Shown here: positions 12,060-22,099 of the stretch, piece by piece
Layout: each line of letters begins with the position of its first letter
How positions within the stretch are numbered: position 1 is the first letter of the stretch
NCBI RefSeq assembly: GCF_038502225.1
Contig: NC_091325.1
Location: 31,553,107-31,617,106 of the forward strand
From: Cherax quadricarinatus
Lineage: Eukaryota; Arthropoda; Malacostraca; Decapoda; Parastacidae
Reading direction: 5' to 3'
DNA length: 64,000 bases
Notes under the pieces: generated by a model
Told to the model about the DNA's origin: nothing
The model's database searches: none
What the model saw: only the letters and a program-made list of their open reading frames with translations
Program-made: the position numbers and the translations under genes

Positions 12060-12170
12060 AAGTCACATTTGCAACAAATGAGACATTTTATTGCAACAAT
12101 GTTTCGTTCATCAAGCTTTATCAAGCTTGATAAAGCTCCTGGAGAACAAAAAGTTGCCATAAGAGAACAT
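12060..12170. repeat. Old inverted pair of hammerhead-like units
   Basis: Minus-oriented GTTTCGTTCATCAAGCTT and plus-oriented CTTGATAAAGCTCCTGGAG meet at AAGCTT around 12115-12125. Each half retains a decayed stem-II/GAAAC-like pattern and an AATAAA-like site (ATTTTATTGC on the minus half). This looks like an older snapback element of a different subfamily from S1. The plus half has lost the GAAAC core (GAACAAAAAG). Confidence 0.45.
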
Positions 12171-12171
12171 G

Positions 12172-12262
12172 TAAGTTATACCTGGAGTATACCTGGAGAG
12201 GGTTTCGGGGAACAACGCCCCCCGCGGCCCGGTCTGTGACCAGGCCTGGTTGATTATCCCAT
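12172..12262. repeat. Dispersed repeat fragment (GC-rich 'cctggag...ggcccggtctgtgaccagg' type)
   Basis: The block TATACCTGGAGAGGGTTTCG ... GCGGCCCGGTCTGTGACCAG is a high-GC island in AT-rich DNA. I recognise it as a common dispersed decapod repeat, but I cannot assign its class. Confidence 0.4.
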
Positions 12263-13139
12263 TTCTTAATACTGGCATCACCTAACATGTATATCTCTAT
12301 CATTCAATACAATATACTTTTATATATTATCATTGTGGTAAATTACATTTACCTGGATGAATCTCTTTACATTCATACAAGTAAACGGTAATGAAGATAA
12401 TTATTATTTATCAAAGTTACAGAGACAAGTAGGAATTTTTAGGACACCTAGGTCGCAAAAATGTCCCTCTTCGATACCTAACATTTATCTCTCCACAAGT
12501 TGCTCTAGACCTATATTAATTGCAAATGAAATGTACATACACAACAGGAATTCTGGTAAAATTATTATATTTTTTTGTGGACTGTATATTAAAATTAATA
12601 AATGATTACATATACACATTTATATAACAGAAGGAGAATTTATAATCATAACACTCACCAATTAGTCTGGAGATTACTGTGTATAATACTCAAAAACCTC
12701 CCTCTAACTAAATTTATGATGATAACACTGGCCAGAATTACAAACATAATTTAGATAGCTTTTCTGAGGTTCCTGGAGCTGTCCTGTACATCGATTTAAT
12801 GCTCAAATTATGCAGAAATGCACATCCAACAATTTCGGCTCCTATCTGAGAGGTGTAAGCCCAATATAACATCTAGAGCGACGAAAATTCTTCTTATTTT
12901 CACTAACGTTTTCTTGGCTCATTCAAAAAAAACATGGCGACTCTCCCTGCTCGTCCACGCAGGCGCCGAGCTTCCCATTTTTTTATAATATAATTTTTAT
13001 TAAATACAATATAGGCCATCAATTTACATATAAAATACTGTATTTCCGGAAAATGCATACAGTATTTTCCACAATCATCACAACACAACCTTACTCGTCT
13101 GGCTATTGGCATGTGACATCACAAGTTCTTTCTCTCACG
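12263..13139. other. Unassigned AT-rich region
   Basis: No coding motif, repeat or RNA gene recognised. Short open frames (up to 82 codons) have no protein-like features. Confidence 0.4.
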
Positions 13140-13145
13140 TCAGGA

Positions 13146-13175
13146 CTTCTCTCTGTCTCTGTCTCTGTCTCTGTC

Positions 13176-13208
<33 letters not shown>

Positions 13209-13217
13209 GTCTGTCTG

Positions 13218-13289
<72 letters not shown>
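13146..13289. repeat. Compound TCTGTC / CTGT / CT microsatellite
   Basis: The sequence passes from TCTCTG repeats to (CTGT)n and then to (CT)n. This transition implies stepwise slippage. All overlapping frames are artefacts. Confidence 0.97.
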
Positions 13290-13293
<4 letters not shown>

Positions 13294-14260
13294 CAGCCAC
13301 TATAAATACTCATTTCTTGTTCTCTGTGGAAATTAATTAAGTCCCTGATGCACGATAAGTCGTCACAATAAAATAACATTACTTGCACTGTGTCGTATTT
13401 TCACACTGTTGTTATACACTAACATTACATTTAACTGCTATCAAACTCAAGTTTGTCCCTTGAAAACACTGTTTATTCTGCAATTTCCGTAACACTACTA
13501 AACTCAATAGAGGATAACGTAATCAAGAACCCTATAAAGTTTTATTTACTGGCCATTCATAATCAATCTTACAATGATGAAGATTACTGGAGATAACTAG
13601 GTCACTCTCTGACCACCTTCAGTTGACTCACCGCCAGCTAGCTTATGTTGGTGCTCATGTTAAGTCTGCATTGTCAAACTTCAGGAAAAATCATGGCAGG
13701 GGTGTCTGGCTTGATGTAGTTATAATGTGTTAAGCCGCTGGCATTGATGAACAAGAAAAACTACAAAAAAAACTCTAATTAGGTTATTTATGAGTTTGTT
13801 ATTGATTGTTTACTTAGGTACCGTCAGATAATAACTGCTTCTCGTGAATTCTACACACATGTTTATTTTCCTGTCATAGACAGATTAGTCAACTAATTAA
13901 AGAGAGTTTCCAAACAACTTAAGAAACGCACTGAAGAACTCATCAGCGATGAATCCTCATGATAATTCGTCATAACAGAAATCTTTTATTCTGGTGATGA
14001 CATTTAACTGTAGTGTCAAAAAGGAACATTTTAACGTTGAACTGCATCAAGTGCAATGTATTCATTATATAATGTATTATTAATGTATCATTATATAATA
14101 TATTCGTTATATAATATAAACACAAGGTAATACTGTCATAATTCCACTTGAATTTGCTCCTATACTCAGATATATTTGATGCTTTCATAAATGTGTATAA
14201 GATGGCGTGCATCAGTCTGATTTTGCCAGTTAATCTTACAACATGTGAACTTAGTTCTTT
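13290..14260. other. Unassigned AT-rich region
   Basis: No gene is supported. An AT-rich quasi-palindromic stretch (ATTATATAATG variants) lies at about 14060-14120. A 103-codon minus frame (13970-14281) is AT-driven and has no motif. Confidence 0.4.
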
Positions 14261-14261
14261 C

Positions 14262-14378
14262 TGCCAGCAAGTGACTAACAAACTATACCCCGGCCGGGAT
14301 AGAACCCGCGGTCAGAGAGTCTCGAAACTCCAGACCGTCGCGTTAGCCACTGGACCAGCTAGCCACAATAAGATTCAT
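14262..14378 (-). repeat. tRNA-derived SINE-like head
   Basis: On the minus strand the order is TAGCTGGTCCAGTGGCTAAC (A-box-like), then GACTCTCTGACCGCGGGTTC with TATCCCGGCCGGGG. The B-box-like GGTTCTATCC differs by one base from the GGTTCRANNCC consensus. It does not fold into a clean 7-bp acceptor stem and lacks a standard anticodon arm, so I call it a SINE head, not a tRNA gene. Confidence 0.55.
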
Positions 14379-14479
14379 CCAATTAGGTATATTTCTACAC
14401 CATAGGAAGGTTAGCACAGGCACCACTGTGACCACAAATGCAAGTTTTTACAGACGAATCTCCAGCTAGCGTGGCCGTG

Positions 14480-14612
14480 ACGAACTCTAGCTCAAGTCCC
14501 TTCACTGCCGGCAACATGACTCTCTGAGACTCTCTGACCGCGGGTTCAATCCCGGCCGGAGTATGGTTTGTTTGCAATCGAGTCATTACGATTTCGTGAG
14601 TCACGCAAGTGA
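14480..14612 (+). repeat. tRNA-derived SINE-like copy, inverted relative to 14262-14378
   Basis: GACTCTCTGACCGCGGGTTC followed by AATCCCGGCCGGAGTATG contains a good B-box GGTTCAATCC (about 14543-14552). The A-box part upstream is degraded. The downstream sequence TTTGTT...AGTGACTAAC is shared in inverted form with 14262-14285, so the two copies form an inverted pair about 100 bp apart. Confidence 0.55.
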
Positions 14613-14776
14613 CTAACACTTCAGGAACAACAGCAGCAATAATGGAACAGATGATATTGCAATTTTATCTATAAATTTGAAAAGACAATGAGTTTGAATG
14701 TTGAACATGTCATCGATAATTTCGTTTCCAGCACCAGCACCAACAGCAGCAACAGCAACAACAACAAGAATAAGAA

Positions 14777-14801
14777 GTGATCAAGGTCCCAGGACCGAAA
14801 C
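14777..14801 (+). ncRNA. Hammerhead-like core, divergent subfamily
   Basis: GTGATCA, A, GGTCC-CA-GGACC (5-bp stem II), GAAAC, followed by TAATAAA as in the other units. The first motif is altered (GTGATCA instead of CTGANGA). It sits about 85 bp upstream of CR1-A ORF1, so it is probably a fragment of a Penelope-type unit beside the CR1 5' end and not part of CR1. Confidence 0.4.
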
Positions 14802-14819
14802 GTTTTCTAATAAATTTGT

Positions 14820-17800
14820 CATAGTGTTGACGTGTACTTGGCTCTGTGAAGACCTGTTTGCTCGCTCTCTAGAATTGAAGCAAGATGCCCTCCATCGAGC
14901 AACTTTACCAACAGCTTAAGGAAGAATTGAGGATGGCGAATATGGAAATTCGGCGACTGACCGAGGAAAACAAAAAGATTCGTAGTAGTCCTCCTGTTTT
15001 GAGTCCTCAGGTCAAGAAGGAAAACTGATCAGTGGCTGGACAGCAGGGAAAGAAGTTGACGATCAAGAAGACGAATGGAAAGGTAGAAACGATGAAGAAG
15101 AAAGAGACTGCCCTGGAAACTGTTGTGGAAACATCTAATACATTCACAGTGCTACCTGACGAATGTGAGTCGACTACTAGAAACGTCACGACGAACGACA
15201 CCAAGGAAGGTACGAATATTGTTGTTGTTGGGGATAGCCAAGTAAGGTATATGGATAGGGCGTTCTGCTTGAAGGACAGGAGTAGGAGACAGAGAGTTTG
15301 CTTTCCTGGGGCTGGGATGGAGGATATTGTTAGCGTCTGGATGACATCATGAGAGGTAATGGGAGTAATCCTATTATCTGTCTCAGTGCTGGAGGCAACG
15401 ATGTTGGCAGACGTAGGAGTGAAGACCTGATTAGCAGGTATAGGTCAGCAATAGAAATAATTAGGAGTAAGGGTGGGAACCCTCTCATATGTGGTATTTT
15501 GCCAAGGACGGGAGTTGGAAATGAATGGTTGTCCAGGGCAATTGGTGTCAATTGCTGGCTGGACAAATACTGTAAGGAAAATGCGGTAACATTCATTGAC
15601 AACTGGGACCTCTTCTATGGCAGAAATGACATGTATGCCAGGGATGGGGTTCACTTATCTAGGTGTGGGGTGGGAGCACTGGCAACTGCAGTGGAGGGAG
15701 CAGTTAGGACTTTAAACTAGGAGTAGTTAGTGGTATGGGTTTTGGCAGGAAAACAGTGAAGTCCCAGTGTAGTAATATTACGAGTTCTAGGGGAACTGGT
15801 AATAATAAGAACGAAGTAGATATTGAAAAGCCAGGGACCTTGGGTGATAAGGAAAGTAATAGGTTTAGTAGAAAAATAGAAATGAGCAGGAAGGGTAAAG
15901 AGAAAGGAGAGTCTTTCAATGTTTATTATGCTAATTGCCGAAGTGCTAGGAATAAGATGGACGAGTTGAGATTAGTTGCTAGTGCAGGTAACATTGATGT
16001 ATTTGCCTTAACTGAGACGTGGTTTAATTCAAAAAGTCGGGACATGCCTGCGGAATGTCATATTCAGGGTTTTAAATTGTTCCAAGAAGATAGAAGTATT
16101 GGGAAGGGGGGTGCGGTGGCATTGTATGTCCGAGATCGCTTGAACTGTTGCATAAAAACGGTTATTAAGTCTGAAGAAACACATACAGAGTTTGTTTGGA
16201 TAGAATTTTCAGAGGGGCATGAAAAACTGATTTTAGGAGTGATATACCGTCCCCCAAACTTAGATAGGGACCAAGGGAAACTACTATGGGAGGAAATTGT
16301 TAAGGTCACAAGGCACGATAATGTAGTAATTCTAGGAGACTTTAACTTTAGTCATGTTGATTGGAATTTCTTGACTGGGAATTTAGAATCATACGACTTC
16401 TTAGAAGTATTTCGGGATTGTTTTTTGAAGCAGTTTGTGACAGAACCTACAAGGGGAAATAACCTGCTTGACTTAGTTATGGCAAACAATGAATCCCTTG
16501 TTAATAATTTAGAAATTTCAGAGGAACTGGGTGCTAGCGACCACAAATCAATTACATTTAGCATTGAATGGAAGTACGATAGTAGCGATAACTCAGTAAC
16601 AGTCCCAGATTTTCGCTTAGCAGATTACGATGGGCTTAGAGAACACTTATCATCTGTTGACTGGGGTAACGAAGAGAGCTATCAATATGACAGTTTTCTG
16701 AACACTATACATGCTGCTCAAAGAGCGTTTATCCCATATAAAGAAATTAGATCGAATAGAAATGACCCAAAAATGGATGATTAATAGGCTCAAATATCTA
16801 ATAGGGCATAAGAAAGGAATTTATAGGCGTATCAAAAGAGGTGAGGGTCATCTTATGAATCAGTATATTGACATTAAGAGGGACATTAAAAAGGGGATAA
16901 GAAAAGCTAAAAGGGACTATGAAATTAAAGTTGCTAGGGATTCTAAAACTAACCCAAAAAGTTTTTTCCAGGTCTATAGAACAAAAGTTAGAGATAAGAT
17001 AGGTCCCCTTAAAAATAACTATGGGCACCTTACTGACAAAGAGAATGAAATGTGCTTGATTTTAAATAATTATTTTCTCTCAGTTTTTACACAGGAAGAC
17101 ACTAACAATATTCCAGTAATTAATTTTTACAGTGGGCTAGAAGAAGATAAATTATGTAACATCACAGTCACTAGTGAGATGGTTGTGAAGCAGATAGACA
17201 GACTGAAGCAAAATAAGTCGCCGGGCCCTGATGAGGTTTTTTCAAGAGTTCTTAAGGAATGCAAAATGGAACTCTGTGAACCATTAATTAATATTTTTAA
17301 TTTATCTCTTCAAACAGGTGTAGTGTCTGATATGTGGAAGATGGCTAATGTAATTCCTATTTTTAAAACAGGGGACAAGTCGTTACCGTCAAATTACCGC
17401 CCAATAAGCCTGACCTCAATTGTAGGCAAATTACTAGAGTCAATTATAGCTGAGATTATAAGAAGTCATCTCGATAAGCATAGCTTGATTAATGATACTC
17501 AGCATGGATTCACAAGAGGCCAGTCTTGTCTAACTAATTTATTAACTTTCTTCAGTAAACCTTTTGAGGCTGTTGACCACAATAAAGAATTTGATATTAT
17601 TTACTTAGATTTTAGTAAGGCTTTTGATAGAGTTCCGCACCATAGACTGTTAAAGAAAGTGGCAGCTCATGGCATTGGGGGAAAAGTGCTCTCGTGGATC
17701 GAGTCATGGCTCACTGACAGGAAGCAGAGAGTGTCCATAAATGGGGTTAAGTCCGAGTGGGGATCTGTAACAAGTGGCGTTCCACAGGGATCAGTCTTGG

Positions 17801-17880
17801 GCCCGTTGTTGTTTATAATATATATCAATGATCTTGATGAGGGAATTACTAGTGATATGAGCAAATTCGCCGATGACACA
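14820..17880 (+). mobile_element. CR1-A copy 1, with ORF1 and ORF2, 3'-truncated
   Basis: A CR1-clade non-LTR element with the two-ORF layout. ORF1 (14885-15720) has an N-terminal coiled coil and an esterase domain, and ORF2 (15735-17895) has endonuclease plus RT. The ORFs are 14 bp apart. The element stops abruptly inside RT just after FADDT (17880) and is replaced by a hammerhead-unit fragment. The 5' boundary is uncertain. Copy 2 follows at 18462 in the same orientation. Confidence 0.85.
14885..15720 (+). pseudogene. CR1-A ORF1: coiled coil + SGNH/GDSL esterase domain
   Basis: The ATG at 14885 opens a Leu/Glu/Lys-rich helix (MPSIEQLYQQLKEELRMANM, then EIRRLTEENKKI), likely a coiled coil used for multimerisation. 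The esterase-like domain follows: block I VVVGDSQVRYMD (candidate Ser nucleophile), FPGAGMEDI (oxyanion Gly), block III CLSAGGNDVG, and block V ARDGVHLSRCG (Asp and His). SGNH esterase domains are established in CR1 ORF1 proteins, and their role is unclear (possibly membrane or lipid interaction). Defects: an in-frame TGA at 15026-15028 and a 1-bp deletion near 15336 (GTTAGCGTCTGG, versus GTTAGCCGTCTGG in copy 2) that shifts the frame until about 15349. Confidence 0.85.
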
Positions 17881-17895
17881 AGAATGGTTCTCTGA
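15735..17895 (+). pseudogene. CR1-A ORF2: APE endonuclease and reverse transcriptase, frameshifted and truncated
   Basis: The frame opens at MGFGRKTVKSQ. Endonuclease motifs follow in order: NVYYANCRSARNKMDE, LTETWFN (catalytic Glu), VVILGDFNFSHVDW (Asp/Asn), ASDHKSITF (Asp-His). After an extra A in CCCAAAAATGG (about 16766; copy 2 has CCCAAAATGG) the frame shifts. RT then runs on with [64 protein letters not shown] and FADDT. The C-terminal third is missing. The last codons (RMVL) come from the adjoining repeat. Confidence 0.88.
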
Positions 17896-18152
17896 ACCAT
17901 TCATCTACAATCCTGTCAGACACTGCAACTTCTTGGGATCTTAATACTTGGGAATTCTTCACTTGCCTAACCCTTGGGTACGACCTACTTCCACATTGGA
18001 CAAATGTGACACCACCTACGACTGCTGCCCCTCACCTGCTTCTCCGCTCATATGCCGTATTTTATTCAAGATTTATGGACTGACGACATCGACTCAAGGC
18101 TGAGGGACTGATTACCTCATTCTCCTCCTGATCTTCAAGTTTCTCTTTTGTG
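17883..18152 (+). mobile_element. Fragment of the 371-bp hammerhead-unit family
   Basis: This matches, with divergence, the unit repeated at 56914-58409: GGTTCTCTGAACCATTCATC, the 'cttgggatcttaatacttggg' block and 'gactcaagg.tgagggactgattacctcattctcctcctg'. It stops before the hammerhead core, where an S1-family arm (18155) begins. It joins directly onto the broken end of CR1-A ORF2. Confidence 0.8.
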
Positions 18153-18154
18153 TG

Positions 18155-18359
18155 TGTTAGGTAAGACACATATGCAACAGTTAGGTATCTTTATTATGAA
18201 ATGTTTCGCCTACACAGTAGGCTTCTTCAGTCAAGTACAGAAAAGTTGATAGAAGCAGAAGATACTTGAAGACGATGTAATCAGTCCATCACCCTTAAAG
18301 TTTTGAGGTGGTCAGTCCCTCAGTCTGGAGAAGAGCATTGTTCCATAGTATGAAACAAT
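18155..18359 (-). mobile_element. Single S1-family arm (S2), 205 bp
   Basis: The same 205-bp arm as 8311-8515, with a minus-strand hammerhead-like core at 18203-18230 (the post-core GTTTC is preserved; GAAATG replaces GAAACG on the far side). The partner arm is absent. It abuts a 100-bp duplicated CR1-A ORF1 segment, so part of a snapback and its target have been rearranged. Confidence 0.8.
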
Positions 18360-18461
18360 AGAGATAATTAGGAAGAAGGGTGGGAAACCTGTCATATGTG
18401 GCATTTTGCCAAGGAGAGGAGTTGGAAATGAATGGTTGTCCAGAGCAATTGGTGTCAATTC
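18360..18461 (+). repeat. Displaced duplicate of a CR1-A ORF1 segment
   Basis: The bases from GAGATAATTAGGAAGAAGG to GGTGTCAATT are identical or nearly identical to 18775-18873 in the ORF1 that follows. It precedes the 5'-truncated ORF1 start (CTCGGTGCTACCTGACG) and is out of order. It may be a template-switch product or a very long duplicated target. Confidence 0.75.
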
Positions 18462-18484
18462 TCGGTGCTACCTGACGAATGTGA

Positions 18485-19042
18485 GTGTTCTACTGGGAAT
18501 GCCACAACGAGCACAACGACGCCAAGGAAGGTAAAAACATTGTTGTTGTTGGGGATAGCCAGATTAGGTACATGGATAGGGCATTCTGTTTGAAGGATAG
18601 GAGTAGGAGGCAGAGAGTATGTTTTCCTGGGGCTGGGATGAAGGATATTGTTAGCCGTCTGGATAACATCATGAGAGGTAATGGGAGCAATCCTATTATC
18701 TGTCTCAGTGCTGGAGGCAACGATGTTGGCAGACGTAGGAGTGAGGACCTGATTAGCAGGTATAGGTCAGCAATAGAGATAATTAGGAAGAAGGGTGGGA
18801 AACCTGTCATATGTGGCATTTTGCCAAGGAGAGGAGTTGGAAATGAATGGTTGTCCAGAGCAATTGGTGTCAATTGCTGGCTGGACAAATACTGTAAGGA
18901 AAATGCGGTAACATTCATTGACAACTGGGACCTCTTCTATGGCAGAAATGACATGTATGCCAGGGATGGGGTTCACTTGTCTAGGTGTGGGGTGGGAGCA
19001 CTGGCCAACGCAGTGGAGGGAGCTGTTAGGTCTTTAAACTAG
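18485..19042 (+). pseudogene. CR1-A copy 2 ORF1 esterase domain, 5'-truncated
   Basis: A 185-codon uninterrupted esterase domain: GDSQIRYMD (Ser), FPGAGMKDI, LSAGGNDVG, GVNCWLDKYC and ARDGVHLSRCG, ending AVEGAVRSLN at 19042. The coiled-coil N-terminus is absent, and a frame difference near 18485-18530 separates it from VLPDECE upstream. It is the best-preserved copy of this domain in the window. Confidence 0.85.
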
Positions 19043-19581
19043 GAATAGTTAGTGGTATGGGTTTTTGCGGGAAAACTGTGAAGTCGCAGGGTAGTAACAT
19101 GAGTACTAGGAGAACTAGTAATAGGCAAAATGAGGAGGATATTGGAAAGCCAGTGGCACTAATTGACAATGACAGTAATACGTTTAGTGGAATAACAGAA
19201 AGGAGCAGGAAGGGTAAAGAGATAGGAGGGTCATTAAATATTTATTACACAAATAGTCGCAGTGCTAGGAATAAGATGGACGAGTTGAGACTAGTTGCTA
19301 GTGCAGGTAACATAGATGTATTTGCCATTACTGAGACGTGGTTTAATTCAAAAAGTCGGGACATGCCTGCAGAATGTCACATTCAGGGTTTTAAATTGTT
19401 CCAAGTAGATAGAAGTATCGGGAAGGGGGGTGGGGTGGCATTGTATGTCCGAGATCGCTTGAACTGTGGAAAAAGACACTTATGTACAGTTCAGGACATT
19501 TATTAAAGGAAACGTTTCACCACGAGTGGCTTCTTCAGTCCTAATACAGAGAAAACTAAGAAAACACACATATATATAGTG

Positions 19582-20018
19582 TTGTTAGGTAAGACACATA
19601 TGCAACAGTTAGGTATCTTTATAATGAAACGTTTCGCCTACACAGTAGGCTTCTTCAGTCAAGTACAGAAAAGTTGATAGAAGCAGAAGATACTTGAAGA
19701 CGATGTAATCAGTCCATCACCCTTAAAGTTTTGAGGTGGTCAGTCCCTCAGTCTGGAGAAGAGCATTGTTCCATAGTATGAAACAATGGAAACTATGGAA
19801 CAATGCTCTTCTCCAGACTGAGGGACTGACCACCTCAAAACTTTAAGGGTGATGGACTGATTACATCGTCTTCAAGTATCTTCTGCTTCTATCAACTTTT
19901 CTGTACTTGACTGAAGAAGCCTACTGTGTAGGCGGAACGTTTCATAATAAAGATACCTAACTGTTGCATATGTGTCTTACCTAACAACCTGTCGGTATTT
20001 TATACCATTTTAATGTTC
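19582..20018. mobile_element. Snapback element S3-inner nested in S3-outer, 12-bp TSD
   Basis: An S1-family fold-back inserted into the left arm of S3-outer, with ATATATATAGTG at 19570-19581 and 20019-20030. Cores lie at 19631-19658 (minus) and 19911-19938 (plus; GGAAC instead of GAAAC, a likely inactivating change). The terminal leader with the GGTAT/ATACC hairpin is on the right, opposite to S1, so it inserted in the opposite sense. Confidence 0.87.
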
Positions 20019-20488
20019 ATATATATAGTGGTGGGAGTCAGGTGAGGTGAAGCGTGGGTAGAGGTGGAAGTAGTAGTAGTAGTAGTAATGGAACTAAGGA
20101 GGTGAGGTTAGAGAGGGACCTGTTGGCATCAAGTAACACCAGTTCCCAGGATGGGTAATATCCTCTTGCTTAGTAATTTGAAATACTGTAACTACCGGAT
20201 TTCTGCTTTATAGTGTTACTGACAGAAATTAGTGCAGCTTCAATGCATTTTCTCCGTCTTAAGTCGTCTTAAGAAGACGGTAGTTACAGCATTTCAAAAT
20301 TACTAAGCAAGAGGATATTACCCATCCTGGGAACTGGTGTTACTTGATGCCAACAGGTCCCTCTCTAACCTCACCTCCTTAGTTCCATTACTACTACTAC
20401 TACTACTTCCACCTCTACCCACGCTTCACCTCACCTGACTCCCACCACTATATATATGTGTGTTTTCTTAGTTTTCTCTGTATTAGGA

Positions 20489-20513
20489 CTGAAGAAGCCA
20501 CTCGTGGCGAAAC
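20489..20513 (+). ncRNA. Hammerhead-like core (S3-outer)
   Basis: CTGAAGA, A, GCCAC-TC-GTGGC, GAAAC. The stem is 5 bp with a 2-nt loop, versus 6 bp with a 3-nt loop in S1, so the paired bases change together while the unpaired core is constant. Confidence 0.6.
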
Positions 20514-21754
20514 GTTTCCTTTAACAAATGTCCTGAACTGTACATAAGTGTCTTTTTCCACATCTTGTCGGTATCACCATACCATTTCCTCATCGCTTGA
20601 ACTGTTGCATAAAAACGGGTATTAAGTCTGAAGTAACACATACAGAGTCTGTTTGGATAGAATTTTCAGAGGGACATGAAAAATTAATTTTAGGTGTGAT
20701 ATACCGTCCCCCAAATTTTGATAGGGACCAGGGGAGACTACTATGGGAGGAAATTGTTAGGGCCACAAGGCACGATAATGTAGTAATTCTAGGAGACTTT
20801 AACTTTAGTCATATTGATTGGAATTTCTTGACTGGGAATTTAGAATCATACGATTTCTTAGAAGTAGTTCAGGATTGTTTTTTGAAGCAGTTTGTGACAG
20901 AACCTACAAGGGGTAATAACCTGCTTGACTTAGTTCTGGCAAACAATGAATCCCTTGTTAATAATTTAGAAGTTTCAGAGGAACTGGGTGCTAGCGACCA
21001 CAAATCAATTACATGTAGAATTGAATGGAAGTATGATAGTTGGGATAACTCAGTAACAGTCCCAAATTTTCGCTTAACAGATTACGATGGGCTTAGAGAA
21101 CACTTATCAACTGTTGACTGGGGTAACGAAGAGAGCTATCAATATGACAGTTTTCTGAACACAATACATGCTGCTCAAAGAACGTTTATCCCTTATAAGG
21201 AAATTAGATCAAATAGAAATGACCCAAAATGGATGAATAATAGGCTGAAATATCTACTAGGGCATAAGAAAGGAATTTATAGGCGTATCAAAAGAGGCGA
21301 GGGTCATCTTATGAATCAGTATATTGACATTAAGAGGGACATTAAAAAGGGGATAAGAAAAGCTAAAAGGGACTATGAAATTAAAGTTGCTAGGGATTCT
21401 AAAACTAACCCAAAAAGTTTTTTCCAGGTCTATAGAACAAAAGTCAGAGATAAGATAGGTCCCCTTAAAAATAACTATGGGCATCTTGCTGACAAAGAGA
21501 ATGAAATGTGCTCGATTTTAAATAATTATTTTCTCTCGGTTTTTACACAGGAAGACACTCATAATATTCCGGTAATTAATTTTTATAGTGGATCAGAAGA
21601 AGATAAATTATGTAACATCACAGTCACTAGTGAAATGGTTGTGAAGCAGATAGACAGACTGAAGCAAAATAAGTCACCGGGTCCTGATGAGGTTTTTTCA
21701 AGGGTTCTAAAGGAATGCAAAATGGAAGTCTGTGAACCATTAACTAATATTTTT

Positions 21755-21918
21755 GGAAATAAATGGTATAAAATACCGACACAATGGCAATATAAACACA
21801 AATGCTGTATAATGTGATCACATTATAGAGTTCTGTTTGTGACTTGAAAAAGCCCACTGTGTGGGCGAAACGTAGTCAATAAAGGATCACATTATACTGC
21901 ATTTGTGTTTATATTGCC
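21755..21918 (+). mobile_element. Short single hammerhead-like unit (S4) with 13-bp TSD
   Basis: A 164-bp insertion flanked by AACTAATATTTTT (21742-21754 and 21919-21931). It starts with the shared leader (AAATGGTATAAAATACCGAC) and carries a core at 21843-21870: CTTGAAA, then GCCCAC-TGT-GTGGGC (6-bp stem II), GAAAC, then AATAAA. The first motif is degenerate. Its ends contain a 25-bp-class inverted repeat ('ggcaatataaacacaaatgc' at left against its complement at right), so it is a compact, solo form and not a fold-back of the whole unit. Confidence 0.8.
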
Positions 21919-22099
21919 AACTAATATTTTTAATTTATCTCTTCAAACAGGTGCAGTGTCTGATATGTGGAAGATGGCTAATGTAATTCCTATTTTTAAA
22001 ACAGGGGACAAGTCGTTACCGTCAAATTACCGCCCAATAAGCCTGACCTCAATTGTAGGCAAATTACTAGAGTCAATTATAGCTGAGATTATAAGAAGC

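Larger units (their letters stand above)
19468..20591. mobile_element. Snapback element S3-outer with 14-bp TSD
   Basis: Flanked by ATCGCTTGAACTGT at 19454-19467 and 20592-20605. Excluding the inner insertion, it has arms of about 290 bp. The left arm ends near 20193 and the right arm starts near 20278, around an 85-bp non-palindromic spacer. Stem-II cores are at 19514-19538 (minus; one base of the stem mutated) and 20489-20513 (plus, intact). Inside the arms are a (GTA/TAC)n run and a TATATATA block. The right end has the terminal mini-hairpin TGTCGGTAT..ATACC. The 5-bp stem (GCCAC/GTGGC, loop TC) differs from the S1 family. Confidence 0.85.

Noticed and set aside
14287..14360. A genuine tRNA gene
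   Set aside because: B-box present, but the acceptor stem does not pair and no clear anticodon loop is seen. A second degraded copy nearby fits a SINE.
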